64,000 nucleotides of DNA from Paenibacillus pasadenensis DSM 19293 (lineage in GTDB: Bacteria > Bacillota > Bacilli > Paenibacillales > Paenibacillaceae). Of the stretch, positions 44,158 through 53,767 are shown one piece after another (positions within the stretch are counted from its first letter, which is position 1; every line of letters starts with the position of its first letter). Location: contig NZ_KE383849.1 in the NCBI RefSeq assembly GCF_000422485.1, positions 45,606 through 109,605 on the forward strand, written 5' to 3'. The notes under the pieces were generated by a model, which ran no database searches, was not told where the DNA came from, and saw only the letters and a list, made by a program, of their open reading frames with translations. A program made the translations under genes and the position numbers.

Positions 44158-45276
44158 TTAGAAATGGGCGAAGCCGACGTAGGAGGCGAAGGGCCGGGCG
44201 GGAGCGGTGCCCAGCTCGCGGGCGAGCCGCTCCTCCAGCTCCCGGTACTGCCTGGCCGCGTCATGCGTGCGGCCGAGAAACAGATAATGCCGGATCAGCT
44301 CCTCGTGGATGTCCTCGCGCAGCGGATCGAGCTCGAGCATCTGCTCGAACAGCGGAAACGCCGCCGCCGGCTTGCCGTCCCGCACGAGCAGCCGCGCCTT
44401 GCCCTCCAGCCGCTCCATGCGCTCCCGCTCCAGCCGCCGGGACAGCTCCGCCGCCCATTCGTACAGCCTGCCCTGAAGGAAGCCGCCCGGAGCCGCGGCC
44501 TCCGCCTGATCGAACTGCCGCGCGTCCGGCGCCGCCTCGGCGCGGATGCGCTGGACGAGCCGCTCGTACTCGTACAGGTCGCAGTCGACCCTCGCGGCGT
44601 CGATCCGGATGTCGTAGCGCCCGGCCAGCAGCAGCGGCTCCAGCCCGGCCTCGGCCAGCGACTTGCGGATGTAGTAGAGCGTCGAGTTGATGTTCTTGGC
44701 CGCCTTGTCCGGCTCCAGCCCGCGCCAGAGCGTGTCGGCGACCTCCTCCCGGCTCGCCGTCCCCTTGCACAGCAGATAGGCGAACAGCTCCTCGGTCTTC
44801 GGGCTGCGCAGCTTGATCGGCGTCTCGCGTCCGGGGCCGTCCGTGCGGAAAAAGCGGAGGCCGCCGAACATCCGCACGCCGAGCTTCGGCGCCGACGGAG
44901 GCGGCTGGGGCGGACGCGCGCGCCGGCTCAGCCGCTCGAGCGTCTTGGCGAGCCGCTCCGCGTTGACCGGCTTGAGCACATAATCCACCGCGTCCTGCTC
45001 GAAGGCGTCGACCGCATAGCGGTCATACCCGCTGACAAAGACGATCTGCAGCGGCTCCCGCAGCTGCCTCAGCCGCAGCCCGAGCTCCATGCCGTCGATC
45101 TCCGGCATGTTGATGTCGAGGAACGCCACGTCGACGTGATGATCCCGGACGTAGGCGCAGGCCTCGGACGGATGGAAAAAGGTCGCGGCGATCTCCACGC
45201 CCCCCAGCTCGCCGGCGATTCTCGCCAGCCTGCGCATCGACAGCTCCTCGTCGTCCACGATGATCGCTCTCAGCAT
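44158..45276 (-). CDS. SARP-type response regulator (receiver, winged helix, BTAD)
   Basis: 372 residues. The receiver domain (1-120) has the acidic pocket DD at 8-9, the phospho-acceptor Asp54 in FLDINMP and the conserved Lys in VLKPVN. A winged-helix DNA-binding region follows (about 130-235, with KTEELFAYLLC), then a BTAD helical repeat domain (about 240-355). This is the architecture of SARP-like regulators fused to a receiver, seen in Paenibacillus. ATG 45276 lies 3 bp after the histidine-kinase stop, so the two form a two-component pair. It reads toward the surface-protein operon, which could be its target; this is inference. Confidence 0.92.
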   Translation of the reverse strand: MLRAIIVDDEELSMRRLARIAGELGGVEIAATFFHPSEACAYVRDHHVDVAFLDINMPEIDGMELGLRLRQLREPLQIVFVSGYDRYAVDAFEQDAVDYVLKPVNAERLAKTLERLSRRARPPQPPPSAPKLGVRMFGGLRFFRTDGPGRETPIKLRSPKTEELFAYLLCKGTASREEVADTLWRGLEPDKAAKNINSTLYYIRKSLAEAGLEPLLLAGRYDIRIDAARVDCDLYEYERLVQRIRAEAAPDARQFDQAEAAAPGGFLQGRLYEWAAELSRRLERERMERLEGKARLLVRDGKPAAAFPLFEQMLELDPLREDIHEELIRHYLFLGRTHDAARQYRELEERLARELGTAPARPFASYVGFAHF

Positions 45277-45279
45277 CGG

Positions 45280-48200
45280 TCATCCTCCTTCTTTCGGTTC
45301 GCTCGTCCGGCTCGACGCCGGAATGCGGAACGTCAGCCGCGAGCCGAAGCCCGTGCGGCTGTCCATGCCGAGCCGCTCCCCGTACAGCAGCCGCAGCCGC
45401 TCGCTCACGTTCCACAAGCCGACGCCGCCGATGCGCTCCGGCTGCTCGAGCCGGAACAGCATCGCCTGCGCGTCGAAGCCGGCTCCGTCGTCCTCCACCG
45501 CCGCATGCACATAGCCTTCGCGCTCGACCACCGTCACCTTCACCTCGCCGCCCTGCGGCCTCGACAGCAGGCCGTGCCGGATCGCGTTCTCCACGAGCGG
45601 CTGCAGCAGCAGCGGCGGAAACCGCAGCGCCGGATCGGCCTCGCAGCGCAGCGTCACCTGGAGCCGCGAGCCGAAGCGGGCCTTCTCGATCTCGGTATAC
45701 GCCTCGATCAGCCTCAGCTCCGCGCCGAGCGTCGACATGCCGTCCCGCTGGCCGAAGTCGAAGCTGCCCCGCAGATAGCCCGACAGATGGAGCGTCAGCC
45801 GCTCCGCCTTTTCCGGCTCCTCCACGCATAGCTCGGCGATCGCCCCGAGCGCATTGTAGAGGAAGTGAGGGTTGATCTGGGAGCGCAGGAAGGCGATTTC
45901 CCGCTCTCGCGCCTCGCGGACGGACTGCCGCAGCTTGACGAGGCTGCGGACTCGCGCCAGCAGCTCCTCCGCCTCGAACGGCTTGGAGATGTAGTCGTTG
46001 GCGCCCAGGTCGAGAGCGAGCCTGCGCTCCTCCTCGCGCCTGCGCCCGGTCAGCATGAGCACCGGCAGCTCAGAGGGCGAGAAGCGGCCCCGCAGCTGCT
46101 CGAGCGCATCGAAGCCGCTGCCGTCCGCGAGCGAGACGCCAAGCAGCACGAGGCTCAGCTCCCCCTCCAGCGCAAGCGCCGCGCGCGCCTGCTCCGCGGA
46201 GCGGACGCTCACGGCCCGCAGCCCTTCCTGGGCAAGCAGCTGGCACACCGCATGCCGGCTGGCAGCGTCCGGCTCGGCGACGAGCACGACCGTCTGGCCC
46301 TTGCTGCCGCCGGCAAGGGCGACAGGCGTTTCGGAGGCCGCCGCCGCCTCCCCTGCGGCCGGCCAGGCGGCCTTGCGGGAAGCGGCAGGATTTTTCTCCA
46401 GCAGCAGGGAGAAGCGGAAGGAGCGTCCTTCCTTGCCCGGCAGCGGCTGAAGCGCCAGTCCGCCCTGCAGCTCGATCAGCCGGCGCGTGATCGACAGCGC
46501 GAGATCGGCAGCTTCCCCGTCTGCGGCGGCGAGGCATGGCGCGACATCCGGATCCGGAGCGGGCCTCGGCCGGCCGTCGAAATCGACGGTCACGACCGCG
46601 AAGCCGAGCTCCTCCTCGGCCGTCACCTCGATCCGGCCTTCTTCCGCCCGCAGCGCCGCCCGCTCGACCAGCCGGTGCAGAATCTGCTCGAGCCGATCCT
46701 CGTCCGCATAAACAGCCGCCAGCGTTTCCGGAACTCCGTTCGCCAGCTCGATCAGCCTGCCGCTCAGCAGGAAGCGATGCAGCTCCAGCACCGAGCCGAC
46801 CGCGGAGCGGAGATCGAGGTTGCGCGGCTCCGGCACGATGTCCTCATGCTTGAGGCGGGAGAAGTCATGCAGATCCTGCACGAGATAGCCGAGACGACGG
46901 CCCGTGCCGGCGATCAGCGCAAGGCTGCGCGCGGAGCCGGGAGCAGGCCCGCCGGCATGCGCCAGGCTGTCCGCCAGATGCACGATGTCCTGCAGCGGAG
47001 CTTTGAGCTGGTAGGTCGTCGACGAGAGGAACTCATCCTTTTGCCGATCGAGCCGCAGCAGCTTGCGATGCATGCGCTCCATGTCGCGGAACGCCCCGTA
47101 GAAGCGGTAGACGATGACGAGAAACACGACGAGGCTGAACAGAATCAGATAGATCTGGCTGATCAGCAGGGAGCCCAGCATCGACATGCCGAACAGCAGG
47201 CAGCCGTAGGAATACAGGTTGAGCAGCAGCACGGCGAGCAGCAGCAGCAGCGACTCGTAGCGCTGGCCGCGAGGAGCGGCGAGATGCCTCGCCGCAGCGC
47301 TCCACAGCACCCGGGCCATCAGCACATGCTCGAGCAGGATCGTGACGCGGTACAAGGGGAGATACTCGCGGATGCTGAGGAACGGAAACAGCACCAGGCT
47401 GCCCAGCAGCAGGAGCGCGAACAGCTTCGTCAGCCGCCGGTCCGCCCCTTTCCCTTGGAGCAGCATCATCAGGTAGAGCGAGACGAGGAAGCCGGCCAGC
47501 GCGCTCATGTCCTTGATCGTATACAGCGTCTGGAAGGAAAGCCCGTCCAGCAGCAGGGCAAGCGGCCGCTCTCCGAGCAAGCCGTTGAAGACGGCCATCG
47601 TCACGCAGGTGAGGCCGAACAGCAGCAGCGGCTCGTCGCGCTGGCCGTACAGCCATACCGCCGCGAACAGCACGAGATGGATGAGCCCGATGACCGCCAG
47701 CACGACCGCCATCGCCGACTCGCGGATCAGGCTGCGCTCATGGGCTGCGTTGATCGCCTCCTCCTTGCCGAAATAGAGCGACATCGGCACGCCCGCATCA
47801 ATATAATCGTAATTGGCCGCATGCACGATGATCTCCGCCTCCGAGCCCTTGATCTCGACGACCGCCAGGCCGGGAGAATTGCCCGGAACGTAAGCTTCCG
47901 CCGAAAGGGCGGGCTTGCCGTCCTCGAGCACGAGCCGGCCGTCGACGTAGATCGCGCTGGCGAAGCGGATGTTCATCTTTTTGATCCTGTACACGCCCGG
48001 CTCGGACAGATGGGTCAGGCGCAGCCGATAGGTGGCCGCTCCGTAGACGGGCCGCTCCGCGCCTGCAGCCCGGCTGCCGCTCCATACGCCCGGCACCTCC
48101 ATCCACGAGCGCTCTCCCCGCGGCGTCTCGCCCGGCTGCAGCAGCTCGTTCCAATAAAACTCCCATTCCCCGTCCAGCGCGATCCGGCCGGAGCCGTCCC

Positions 48201-48351
48201 AGCCCGCCAGATCGATCACGCCTTGCTCCGCCCGGAATGGCTGCTGTCCGCCCCATCGCTCCGAAAAGATGCCCAGCGGCAGCCAGATGCCGAACAGCAC
48301 GACGATCCCAACGACGCCCAACCCCTTACGCCACAACCGTTCCGCCCCCAC
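45280..48351 (-). CDS. 7TM hybrid histidine kinase with degenerate central HisKA and receiver
   Basis: 1023 residues. N-terminal membrane segment, external 7TMR-DISM sensor (about 40-200), seven membrane segments (about 205-405), HisKA-like region, ATPase-like region, receiver-like domain (about 690-805), and a LytS-type His_kinase plus HATPase at the end. In the HisKA box the phospho-acceptor His is Tyr447 (SSTTYQLKAPL). In the receiver the phospho-acceptor Asp is Gly738 (LVLLGVSL). The terminal kinase is intact: His829 in INPHFLYN, LVENAIRHG, DDGAGFD and GVGLWNV. The GTG start at 48351 has a weak site; TTG five codons later is an alternative. Confidence 0.92.
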   Translation of the reverse strand: MGAERLWRKGLGVVGIVVLFGIWLPLGIFSERWGGQQPFRAEQGVIDLAGWDGSGRIALDGEWEFYWNELLQPGETPRGERSWMEVPGVWSGSRAAGAERPVYGAATYRLRLTHLSEPGVYRIKKMNIRFASAIYVDGRLVLEDGKPALSAEAYVPGNSPGLAVVEIKGSEAEIIVHAANYDYIDAGVPMSLYFGKEEAINAAHERSLIRESAMAVVLAVIGLIHLVLFAAVWLYGQRDEPLLLFGLTCVTMAVFNGLLGERPLALLLDGLSFQTLYTIKDMSALAGFLVSLYLMMLLQGKGADRRLTKLFALLLLGSLVLFPFLSIREYLPLYRVTILLEHVLMARVLWSAAARHLAAPRGQRYESLLLLLAVLLLNLYSYGCLLFGMSMLGSLLISQIYLILFSLVVFLVIVYRFYGAFRDMERMHRKLLRLDRQKDEFLSSTTYQLKAPLQDIVHLADSLAHAGGPAPGSARSLALIAGTGRRLGYLVQDLHDFSRLKHEDIVPEPRNLDLRSAVGSVLELHRFLLSGRLIELANGVPETLAAVYADEDRLEQILHRLVERAALRAEEGRIEVTAEEELGFAVVTVDFDGRPRPAPDPDVAPCLAAADGEAADLALSITRRLIELQGGLALQPLPGKEGRSFRFSLLLEKNPAASRKAAWPAAGEAAAASETPVALAGGSKGQTVVLVAEPDAASRHAVCQLLAQEGLRAVSVRSAEQARAALALEGELSLVLLGVSLADGSGFDALEQLRGRFSPSELPVLMLTGRRREEERRLALDLGANDYISKPFEAEELLARVRSLVKLRQSVREAREREIAFLRSQINPHFLYNALGAIAELCVEEPEKAERLTLHLSGYLRGSFDFGQRDGMSTLGAELRLIEAYTEIEKARFGSRLQVTLRCEADPALRFPPLLLQPLVENAIRHGLLSRPQGGEVKVTVVEREGYVHAAVEDDGAGFDAQAMLFRLEQPERIGGVGLWNVSERLRLLYGERLGMDSRTGFGSRLTFRIPASSRTSEPKEGG

Positions 48352-48588
48352 CCACTACTTACATATCAATATTTCCAGGTCTTATTTATCGGCTTCGACG
48401 AGGCAATCGTGAAGAGGCGGAGGACAATCGCTTGACGGCTCCGCGTCTTCGCTGCTGGTACAAAGCGTCCCGTCCTTCTTGGATCGCGCCTAGAACCACG
48501 AGATAGATGTCCTCATATGATGAATTAATTCGCTTCATTCACCTAGACCTGCCATGCGTTACCCTTCGTTCCGGAAGGAGATTCACCG
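48352..48588. other. Divergent intergenic region, kinase versus YheC/YheD cluster
   Basis: 237 bp without a gene. It must contain promoters for both directions. A CATATGAT box at about 48515 resembles the -10 of sporulation sigma factors on the plus strand, but I found no matching -35, so I make no firm call. Confidence 0.4.
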
Positions 48589-49965
48589 ATGCTCAAATCC
48601 AAGTCCAAGATCGCCGTCCAGGTGACCCAAGGAGGCCACGGAGCCGACGATGCGATCGTGCTCGGCGAGTCCGTCCTCAAGCATCACAAGATTCCGTCCG
48701 GCACTCCGATCGCGCTCCGGTTCGGCTCGTACCGCACCGCCGTGCGGGTCGTATCCGGCGGCAAGGGCGACACGATGCGGCTGCCCTCCGCGCTGGCCCG
48801 CAGCCTGGGCATCCACGGAGCCGTCTCGCTGCGGCTGCACTTCCGGCCGAGCACCCAGACGCTGTCGCTCGGCCCGCTGATCGGCGTGCTCGTCAGCCGC
48901 GACTATCCGCAGCAGCCCGATCGGCCCTTCGGCTCGATCACGATGTTCTGCCGCGAGCTGGTCGACGCCTGCGCCGCGCAAGGCGCCCATGTATACTTCT
49001 TTACGCCCGAGGCGGCCGGTCCCGGTCCGCGCATCGACGGCTGGGTGCATGGCGACGGCGGCTGGCGCAAGGCGAGCCTGCCCGTGCCCGACGTCGTGAA
49101 CAATCGGCTGACGGCGCGCAAGCTCGAGAACCGTCCGTCCGTCCAGCAGCTGTTCAGGGAAGCCAAGTCCCGCTACGGCACGCAAGTGTTCAACGAAAAG
49201 TTCCTCGACAAGCATGAGGTGTTCGATGCGCTCGGCAAGGACCCCTCGCTCGGCAAATACTTGCCGGAGTCGCGGCTGCTGAAGAGCTTCGCCGATCTCA
49301 AGACGGTCTCTTCCCGCCACGCTACCGTCTTCCTCAAGCCGGTGCGGGGCAGCCTCGGCAAAGGCATCATCAAGGCGAGCCGGATGGAGGGCGAGGGCAT
49401 CCTCGCCACCTACACCGCCCCGACCGGCATCCGGCGGCAGGCGTATCCGACTCTCGCCAAGTTCTACGGCTCGCTCGGCGGCAAGATGAAGACGGTCCGC
49501 TACCAGCTCCAGCAAGGCCTGACGCTGATCGACATCGGCAAGCGGCCGGTCGACTTCCGAGCGCTCGTGCAGCGCAGCGGCACCGGCGCCTGGATCGTCA
49601 CGTCGGTCGTCGCCCGCACGGCCGGCAGCAATCACTTCGTCTCCAACCTGGCTCGCGGAGGCACGCTCAGCCGCGTCAAGGAGGCGGTCGGGCGCAGCAG
49701 CCTCGCTCCCGGCTACAAGGCCGGCGCAAGCGCCAAGCTGGAGAAGGCCGCGCTCGACATCGCGAAGGGGATCGAGGAGCGCATTCCCGCCCACTTCGGC
49801 GAGCTCGGCATCGACCTGGCGATGGATACCGGCGGCCGCGTCTGGCTGCTGGAGGTCAATTCCAAGCCGTCCAAAAACGACAACACGCCGCTCGAAGGGG
49901 GCAAGATCCGCCCCTCGGTGCGGAACATGATCCAATACGCGCGTTACTTGGCCGGCTTCCAATAG
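48589..49965 (+). CDS. YheC/YheD-family ATP-grasp protein 1 (long form)
   Basis: 458 residues. An N-terminal beta-rich domain of about 105 residues ends in LGPLIGVLVSR and is followed by an ATP-grasp fold. Visible features: glycine loop FLKPVRGSLGKG, VDFRALVQRSG, and the metal-binding end LGIDLAMDTGG then WLLEVNSKP. B. subtilis YheC and YheD are spore-coat-associated members; their reaction is not known, but ATP-grasp enzymes usually ligate a carboxylate to an amine or thiol. It is the first of five tandem paralogues. AAGGAG sits before the ATG. Confidence 0.9.
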   Translation: MLKSKSKIAVQVTQGGHGADDAIVLGESVLKHHKIPSGTPIALRFGSYRTAVRVVSGGKGDTMRLPSALARSLGIHGAVSLRLHFRPSTQTLSLGPLIGVLVSRDYPQQPDRPFGSITMFCRELVDACAAQGAHVYFFTPEAAGPGPRIDGWVHGDGGWRKASLPVPDVVNNRLTARKLENRPSVQQLFREAKSRYGTQVFNEKFLDKHEVFDALGKDPSLGKYLPESRLLKSFADLKTVSSRHATVFLKPVRGSLGKGIIKASRMEGEGILATYTAPTGIRRQAYPTLAKFYGSLGGKMKTVRYQLQQGLTLIDIGKRPVDFRALVQRSGTGAWIVTSVVARTAGSNHFVSNLARGGTLSRVKEAVGRSSLAPGYKAGASAKLEKAALDIAKGIEERIPAHFGELGIDLAMDTGGRVWLLEVNSKPSKNDNTPLEGGKIRPSVRNMIQYARYLAGFQ

Positions 49966-50034
49966 CGTCCGGCCCGCCAGCCCGCCGCCGGTCCGCCGGC
50001 AGCAGCAGCTGAACCCCGTGAGGAGGAGCCCGCG

Positions 50035-51189
50035 ATGAAAAGCGATGCAGGCGTAATCGGAGTATGGATCGGAAAGGCGCCACGGCCGGACGGCTCCGGC
50101 AGGCTGACGGTTCCCGAGGACGGATTCCTCGCGGCTCTGGCCGAACGGGCCGCCGAGCTGCGCCTGCCGCTGCATCTGTTCGCCGCGGAAGGCTTCCGCG
50201 CCGAAACGGGCTCCCTGACCGGCTACGTCCGCGAAGGCGGATGCTGGCAGGAGCGGGAAGTCGCGCTGCCGGCCGTCGTCTACGACCGCTGCGGACCGAG
50301 CGGAGCGTCCAGCCGTCGCTTCAGCGAGCTGCAGCTGGAGCGGATGCGCCGCCTCCATCCTCATGCGCGGCTCAGCAGCTGGCTGCCCGGCAAGCTCGCG
50401 CAGCTGGAGGCGCTGCGCCGCGCCGGCTCCGAGCTGGCCGCGCTCGCGCCGCCGACCCGCCTGCTGAACGGGGCGTCCTCCGTCGCGGAGGCCGCGCGCG
50501 AATGGGGAGCAGTCTTCCTCAAGCCGGACGGCGGCATGCAGGGACGCGGCGTCCTCTCCCTCGGTCCGGACGGCAGCGGCTGGCTGCTGCGCGGCCGCGC
50601 CGGGGACGGCCGGACGCTGGCCGCCCGCTTGCCCGACCTGGAGGCGGCGGCCGAGCGGACGGAGCGGCTGGTCCGCGGACGCCGCTACATCCTCCAGCCG
50701 CAGCTGCCGCTATGCGACCGCCAAGGCCGGCCGTTCGACGTGCGGGCGCTCGTGCAGAAGGACGGGCGCGGACGCTGGCGTCTGACCGGCACGGCGCTGC
50801 GGCGCGGACGTCCCGGCGGCATCGCCTCCAACCTGCACGGCGGCGGCGAGGCGCTGCCCGCCCGCGACGGCCTCGAGCTGCTGCTCGGCGCCGAAGGGGC
50901 GGCCCGCTGCTCGGCCGAGATCGACCGGCTGGCGCTGCTTGCCGCCGAAGCGGCCGAGAACGCCTTCGGCCGGCTCGCCGAGCTCGGCCTCGACTTCGGC
51001 GTCGAGCCGGACGGCCGCCTCTGGCTGCTGGAGCTCAACTCCCGTCCCGGCCGCGACGCCTTCTCGTCTTTTCCCGGCGGCATCGCCCGTACGGCGGTGG
51101 AACGCCCGCTGCTCTACGCCCGCCTGCTGGGCGCGCGCCCTGTCCCGGAGCGTTCCGGCGCCCGATCGTCGGCCGCTCCTTCGCGATAA
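50035..51189 (+). CDS. YheC/YheD-family ATP-grasp protein 2 (short form)
   Basis: 384 residues, lacking the N-terminal beta-rich domain of the first paralogue. It begins GVIGVWIGKAPRP and has FLKPDGGMQGRG, FDVRALVQKDG and LGLDFGVEPDG...WLLELNSRP. GC content and Arg/Ala content are higher than in the sister genes. It starts 69 bp after the first gene with GAGGAGG at correct spacing. Spore-coat association is inferred from the family. Confidence 0.88.
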   Translation: MKSDAGVIGVWIGKAPRPDGSGRLTVPEDGFLAALAERAAELRLPLHLFAAEGFRAETGSLTGYVREGGCWQEREVALPAVVYDRCGPSGASSRRFSELQLERMRRLHPHARLSSWLPGKLAQLEALRRAGSELAALAPPTRLLNGASSVAEAAREWGAVFLKPDGGMQGRGVLSLGPDGSGWLLRGRAGDGRTLAARLPDLEAAAERTERLVRGRRYILQPQLPLCDRQGRPFDVRALVQKDGRGRWRLTGTALRRGRPGGIASNLHGGGEALPARDGLELLLGAEGAARCSAEIDRLALLAAEAAENAFGRLAELGLDFGVEPDGRLWLLELNSRPGRDAFSSFPGGIARTAVERPLLYARLLGARPVPERSGARSSAAPSR

Positions 51190-51229
51190 ATCGACCCAAC
51201 CTAGCGACAGAACGTTCAGGAGGTTCATC

Positions 51230-52600
51230 ATGAGTCTTACTTTGTGCAACGTGCATTTTTCGGATAAGAAGGACCGTGTCGTCTATGTATCCGGGCCGCT
51301 GTACCGATCGCTCAAGCTGTCGGACAAAAAGAAGCTGCAGATCAAGCTCGGCCGGGAGACGGTCACCGCCTCGGTCAAGGCGGTCAAGCGCGAGGGCAAT
51401 CATGTGTTTCTCAGCTCGGCGCTCCGCCAGCAGATCCGCGTGCCGAAGTCGGGCAACGTGTTCATGCTGCACGCCTCGGAGAACGAGGTGCAGCTCGGGC
51501 CGCTCGTCGGCATCCTGAGCGACGGTTATGTCAGCTCCTCCCTGCCGTTCGGCTCGCGCACAGGCTTCATCAAGGACCTGATCCGCATCGGCGAGAAGAA
51601 GGCGTATTTCTTCGGCTTCACCCCCAAGGACATCAATTGGTCGCAGGAGACGGTGAACGGCTATTTCCTGAACGCCGACGGCTCCTGGTATCGCAAGACC
51701 GTGCCCCTCCCCGACGTCGTCTACAACCGGCTGCCGAGCCGCAAGGCCGAGACCGGTTCCTATATCAGCTCGCTGCGCGAGCGCTTCGTCCGCAAGGGCA
51801 TCCCGTTCTTCAACTGGAGCTACTTCAACAAGTCCGACGTCTACAAGCTGCTCGACAAGGACGTCGAGGCGCTGCGCCATCTGCCGGAATCCGTCTCCGG
51901 TCCGAGCGACGCCAAAATCAAGGAGCTGCTGGAAAAGCATCACTTCGTCTACTTCAAGCCGAGCGGCGGCAGCCTCGGAGCCGGCATCTACCGGCTGACG
52001 TACCAGCCGAAGCAAGGCTACTTCGCCCGCTACCGCAGCGGCGGCAAAAACGTGCTGCTGCGCTTCGGCACCTTCCAGGCGCTCATGCGCACGATGCACG
52101 CGCGGCACGGCAGCTCGTTCGGCGGCTATGTCGTGCAGCAGGGCATCCGGCTCGTCGAGATCGAGGGCTGCCCGCTCGATTTCCGCTTCCACATGCACAA
52201 GAACGGCCGCAACGAATGGGTGACGGCGGGCATCGGAGCGAAAAAAGCCGGCAAGGGCAGCGTGACGACGCATATCAAGAACGGCGGCGTGCTCATGACG
52301 CCGGGCAACGCGCTCTCGCGCACGTTCGGCAGCCAGGCCGGCGAGGTGCTGGAGAAGGCGAAGCGCGTCGCGGTCAAGATGAGCGAGGCGATCGAGCGCA
52401 ACTACCCGCATCGGCTCGGCGAGCTCGGCCTCGACCTCGGCATCGACAAGGACGGCGAGGTGTGGATGTTCGAAGCCAACGCCAAGCCCGGCCGCTCGAT
52501 CTTCAAGCATCCGGCGCTCAAGCCGGAGGGCCGCGCCTCGCTGGAGTACATCCTCGAGCACTGCCTCTACCTGAGCCGCTTCCGGGGGAGGGACAGCTGA
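51230..52600 (+). CDS. YheC/YheD-family ATP-grasp protein 3 (long form)
   Basis: 456 residues. The N-terminal domain (about 1-95, ending LGPLVGILSD) resembles that of paralogue 1. ATP-grasp motifs: YFKPSGGSLGAG, LDFRFHMHKNG and LGLDLGIDKDG...WMFEANAKPG. The Arg-Ala-Leu segment of the other copies is Arg-Phe-His here. CAGGAGG precedes the ATG at 51230, which fixes the start. The stop overlaps the next start by one base (TGATG). Confidence 0.9.
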   Translation: MSLTLCNVHFSDKKDRVVYVSGPLYRSLKLSDKKKLQIKLGRETVTASVKAVKREGNHVFLSSALRQQIRVPKSGNVFMLHASENEVQLGPLVGILSDGYVSSSLPFGSRTGFIKDLIRIGEKKAYFFGFTPKDINWSQETVNGYFLNADGSWYRKTVPLPDVVYNRLPSRKAETGSYISSLRERFVRKGIPFFNWSYFNKSDVYKLLDKDVEALRHLPESVSGPSDAKIKELLEKHHFVYFKPSGGSLGAGIYRLTYQPKQGYFARYRSGGKNVLLRFGTFQALMRTMHARHGSSFGGYVVQQGIRLVEIEGCPLDFRFHMHKNGRNEWVTAGIGAKKAGKGSVTTHIKNGGVLMTPGNALSRTFGSQAGEVLEKAKRVAVKMSEAIERNYPHRLGELGLDLGIDKDGEVWMFEANAKPGRSIFKHPALKPEGRASLEYILEHCLYLSRFRGRDS

Positions 52601-53766
52601 TGGAATACGAGCTTCCGTACGGATTTTCAGCCGAGCTGACCGCGCGCAAGCCTGTGCTGGCGATATTGACGATGTCCGATCCGAAGCTCGGCTTCCGCGG
52701 CAACCGGGCTAATTTCGCCGATCTGGTCCGTACCGGCAAAGAGATGGGCTTCATCGTCTACGTGCTGCCGATGCGCTACCTGAAGTTCTCCCAGCCGATG
52801 CTGACCGGCTTCTCGCTCGCCGACTCGGCGGGCAAGGGCGGCGAGTGGGAAAAGGGACTGTTCCCTTTCCCCGACCTCGTCTACAACCGCATCCCGCAGC
52901 GCGAGGATGAGCTCATGCCGCGCGTCCAGCGCAAGCTGAAGCTGCTGCTCGCGAGTCCCCGCGTGAAGGGCGTGTTCAACCCGTCCTTTTTCAACAAATG
53001 GGAGCTGTTCGAATGGCTGCGGAAATCGCAGGCGACGAAGCGCTACATCCCGGCGACGCGCCGGATGGCGACCGTGGGCGGACTCGACCGGATGATGAGC
53101 AAGCATCCGTACCTGTACCTCAAGCCCGTCAGCGGCAAGGCCGGCAAGGGCATCATGACGATCCGCGTCTATCCGGAGAAGCCGCTGCCGTACCGGCTCA
53201 GCATCCAGAACCGGAAAAAAAGCAGCACCTATAATTGTTCGACGGTAACCAAGCTATGGGCGCGTATCCTGAAAGAGAGCGGCGGCGCAACGTACATCGC
53301 CCAGCAAGGGATCGACCTTGCCTTGTACCAGGAGCGGCGGTTCGACCTGCGCGCGCTCGTGCAAAAGAACGGCGCCGGCCAGTGGTCGGTCACCGGAGTC
53401 GGCGCGAGGGTCGCCGGCTCCAAGAGCATCACGACCCATGTGCCGCGCGGCGGCAGCATCGAGGATCCGGAGAAGCTGCTCAGCCATGCGTTCGGCGCGG
53501 AGAAGGCGCGCCAGCTGATCAGCCGTGCGCGCAGCGCCTGCGTGCAGCTGGCCCGTCAGATCGAGTCGGCCAGCGGCCATAGCCACGGCGAGATGTCGAT
53601 GGATCTCGGCGTCGATGCCGCGGGCGGACTGTGGTTCTTCGAAGCCAACTCCAAGCCGATGAAGTTCGACGAGCCTCATATCCGCAAGAAATCGCTCGAG
53701 CGCATCTTCCATTACGGCAGCTATCTGATGCGCTCGCCGAAGCCGGGAAAGGCTGGAGGCGCTTGA
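52600..53766 (+). CDS. YheC/YheD-family ATP-grasp protein 4 (short form)
   Basis: 388 residues. It has LYLKPVSGKAGKG, FDLRALVQKNG and MSMDLGVDAAGG...WFFEANSKP. The start is coupled to paralogue 3 through TGATG, with GGGGAGGGACAG upstream. The GNAT gene begins one base after its stop, so genes 3, 4 and the GNAT form one translational block. Reaction unknown. Confidence 0.9.
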   Translation: MEYELPYGFSAELTARKPVLAILTMSDPKLGFRGNRANFADLVRTGKEMGFIVYVLPMRYLKFSQPMLTGFSLADSAGKGGEWEKGLFPFPDLVYNRIPQREDELMPRVQRKLKLLLASPRVKGVFNPSFFNKWELFEWLRKSQATKRYIPATRRMATVGGLDRMMSKHPYLYLKPVSGKAGKGIMTIRVYPEKPLPYRLSIQNRKKSSTYNCSTVTKLWARILKESGGATYIAQQGIDLALYQERRFDLRALVQKNGAGQWSVTGVGARVAGSKSITTHVPRGGSIEDPEKLLSHAFGAEKARQLISRARSACVQLARQIESASGHSHGEMSMDLGVDAAGGLWFFEANSKPMKFDEPHIRKKSLERIFHYGSYLMRSPKPGKAGGA

Positions 53767-53767
53767 C

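Noticed and set aside
48352-48588. Sigma-E promoter for the YheC/YheD cluster
   Set aside because: A CATATGAT box is present but no -35 element is found at 13-15 bp upstream.
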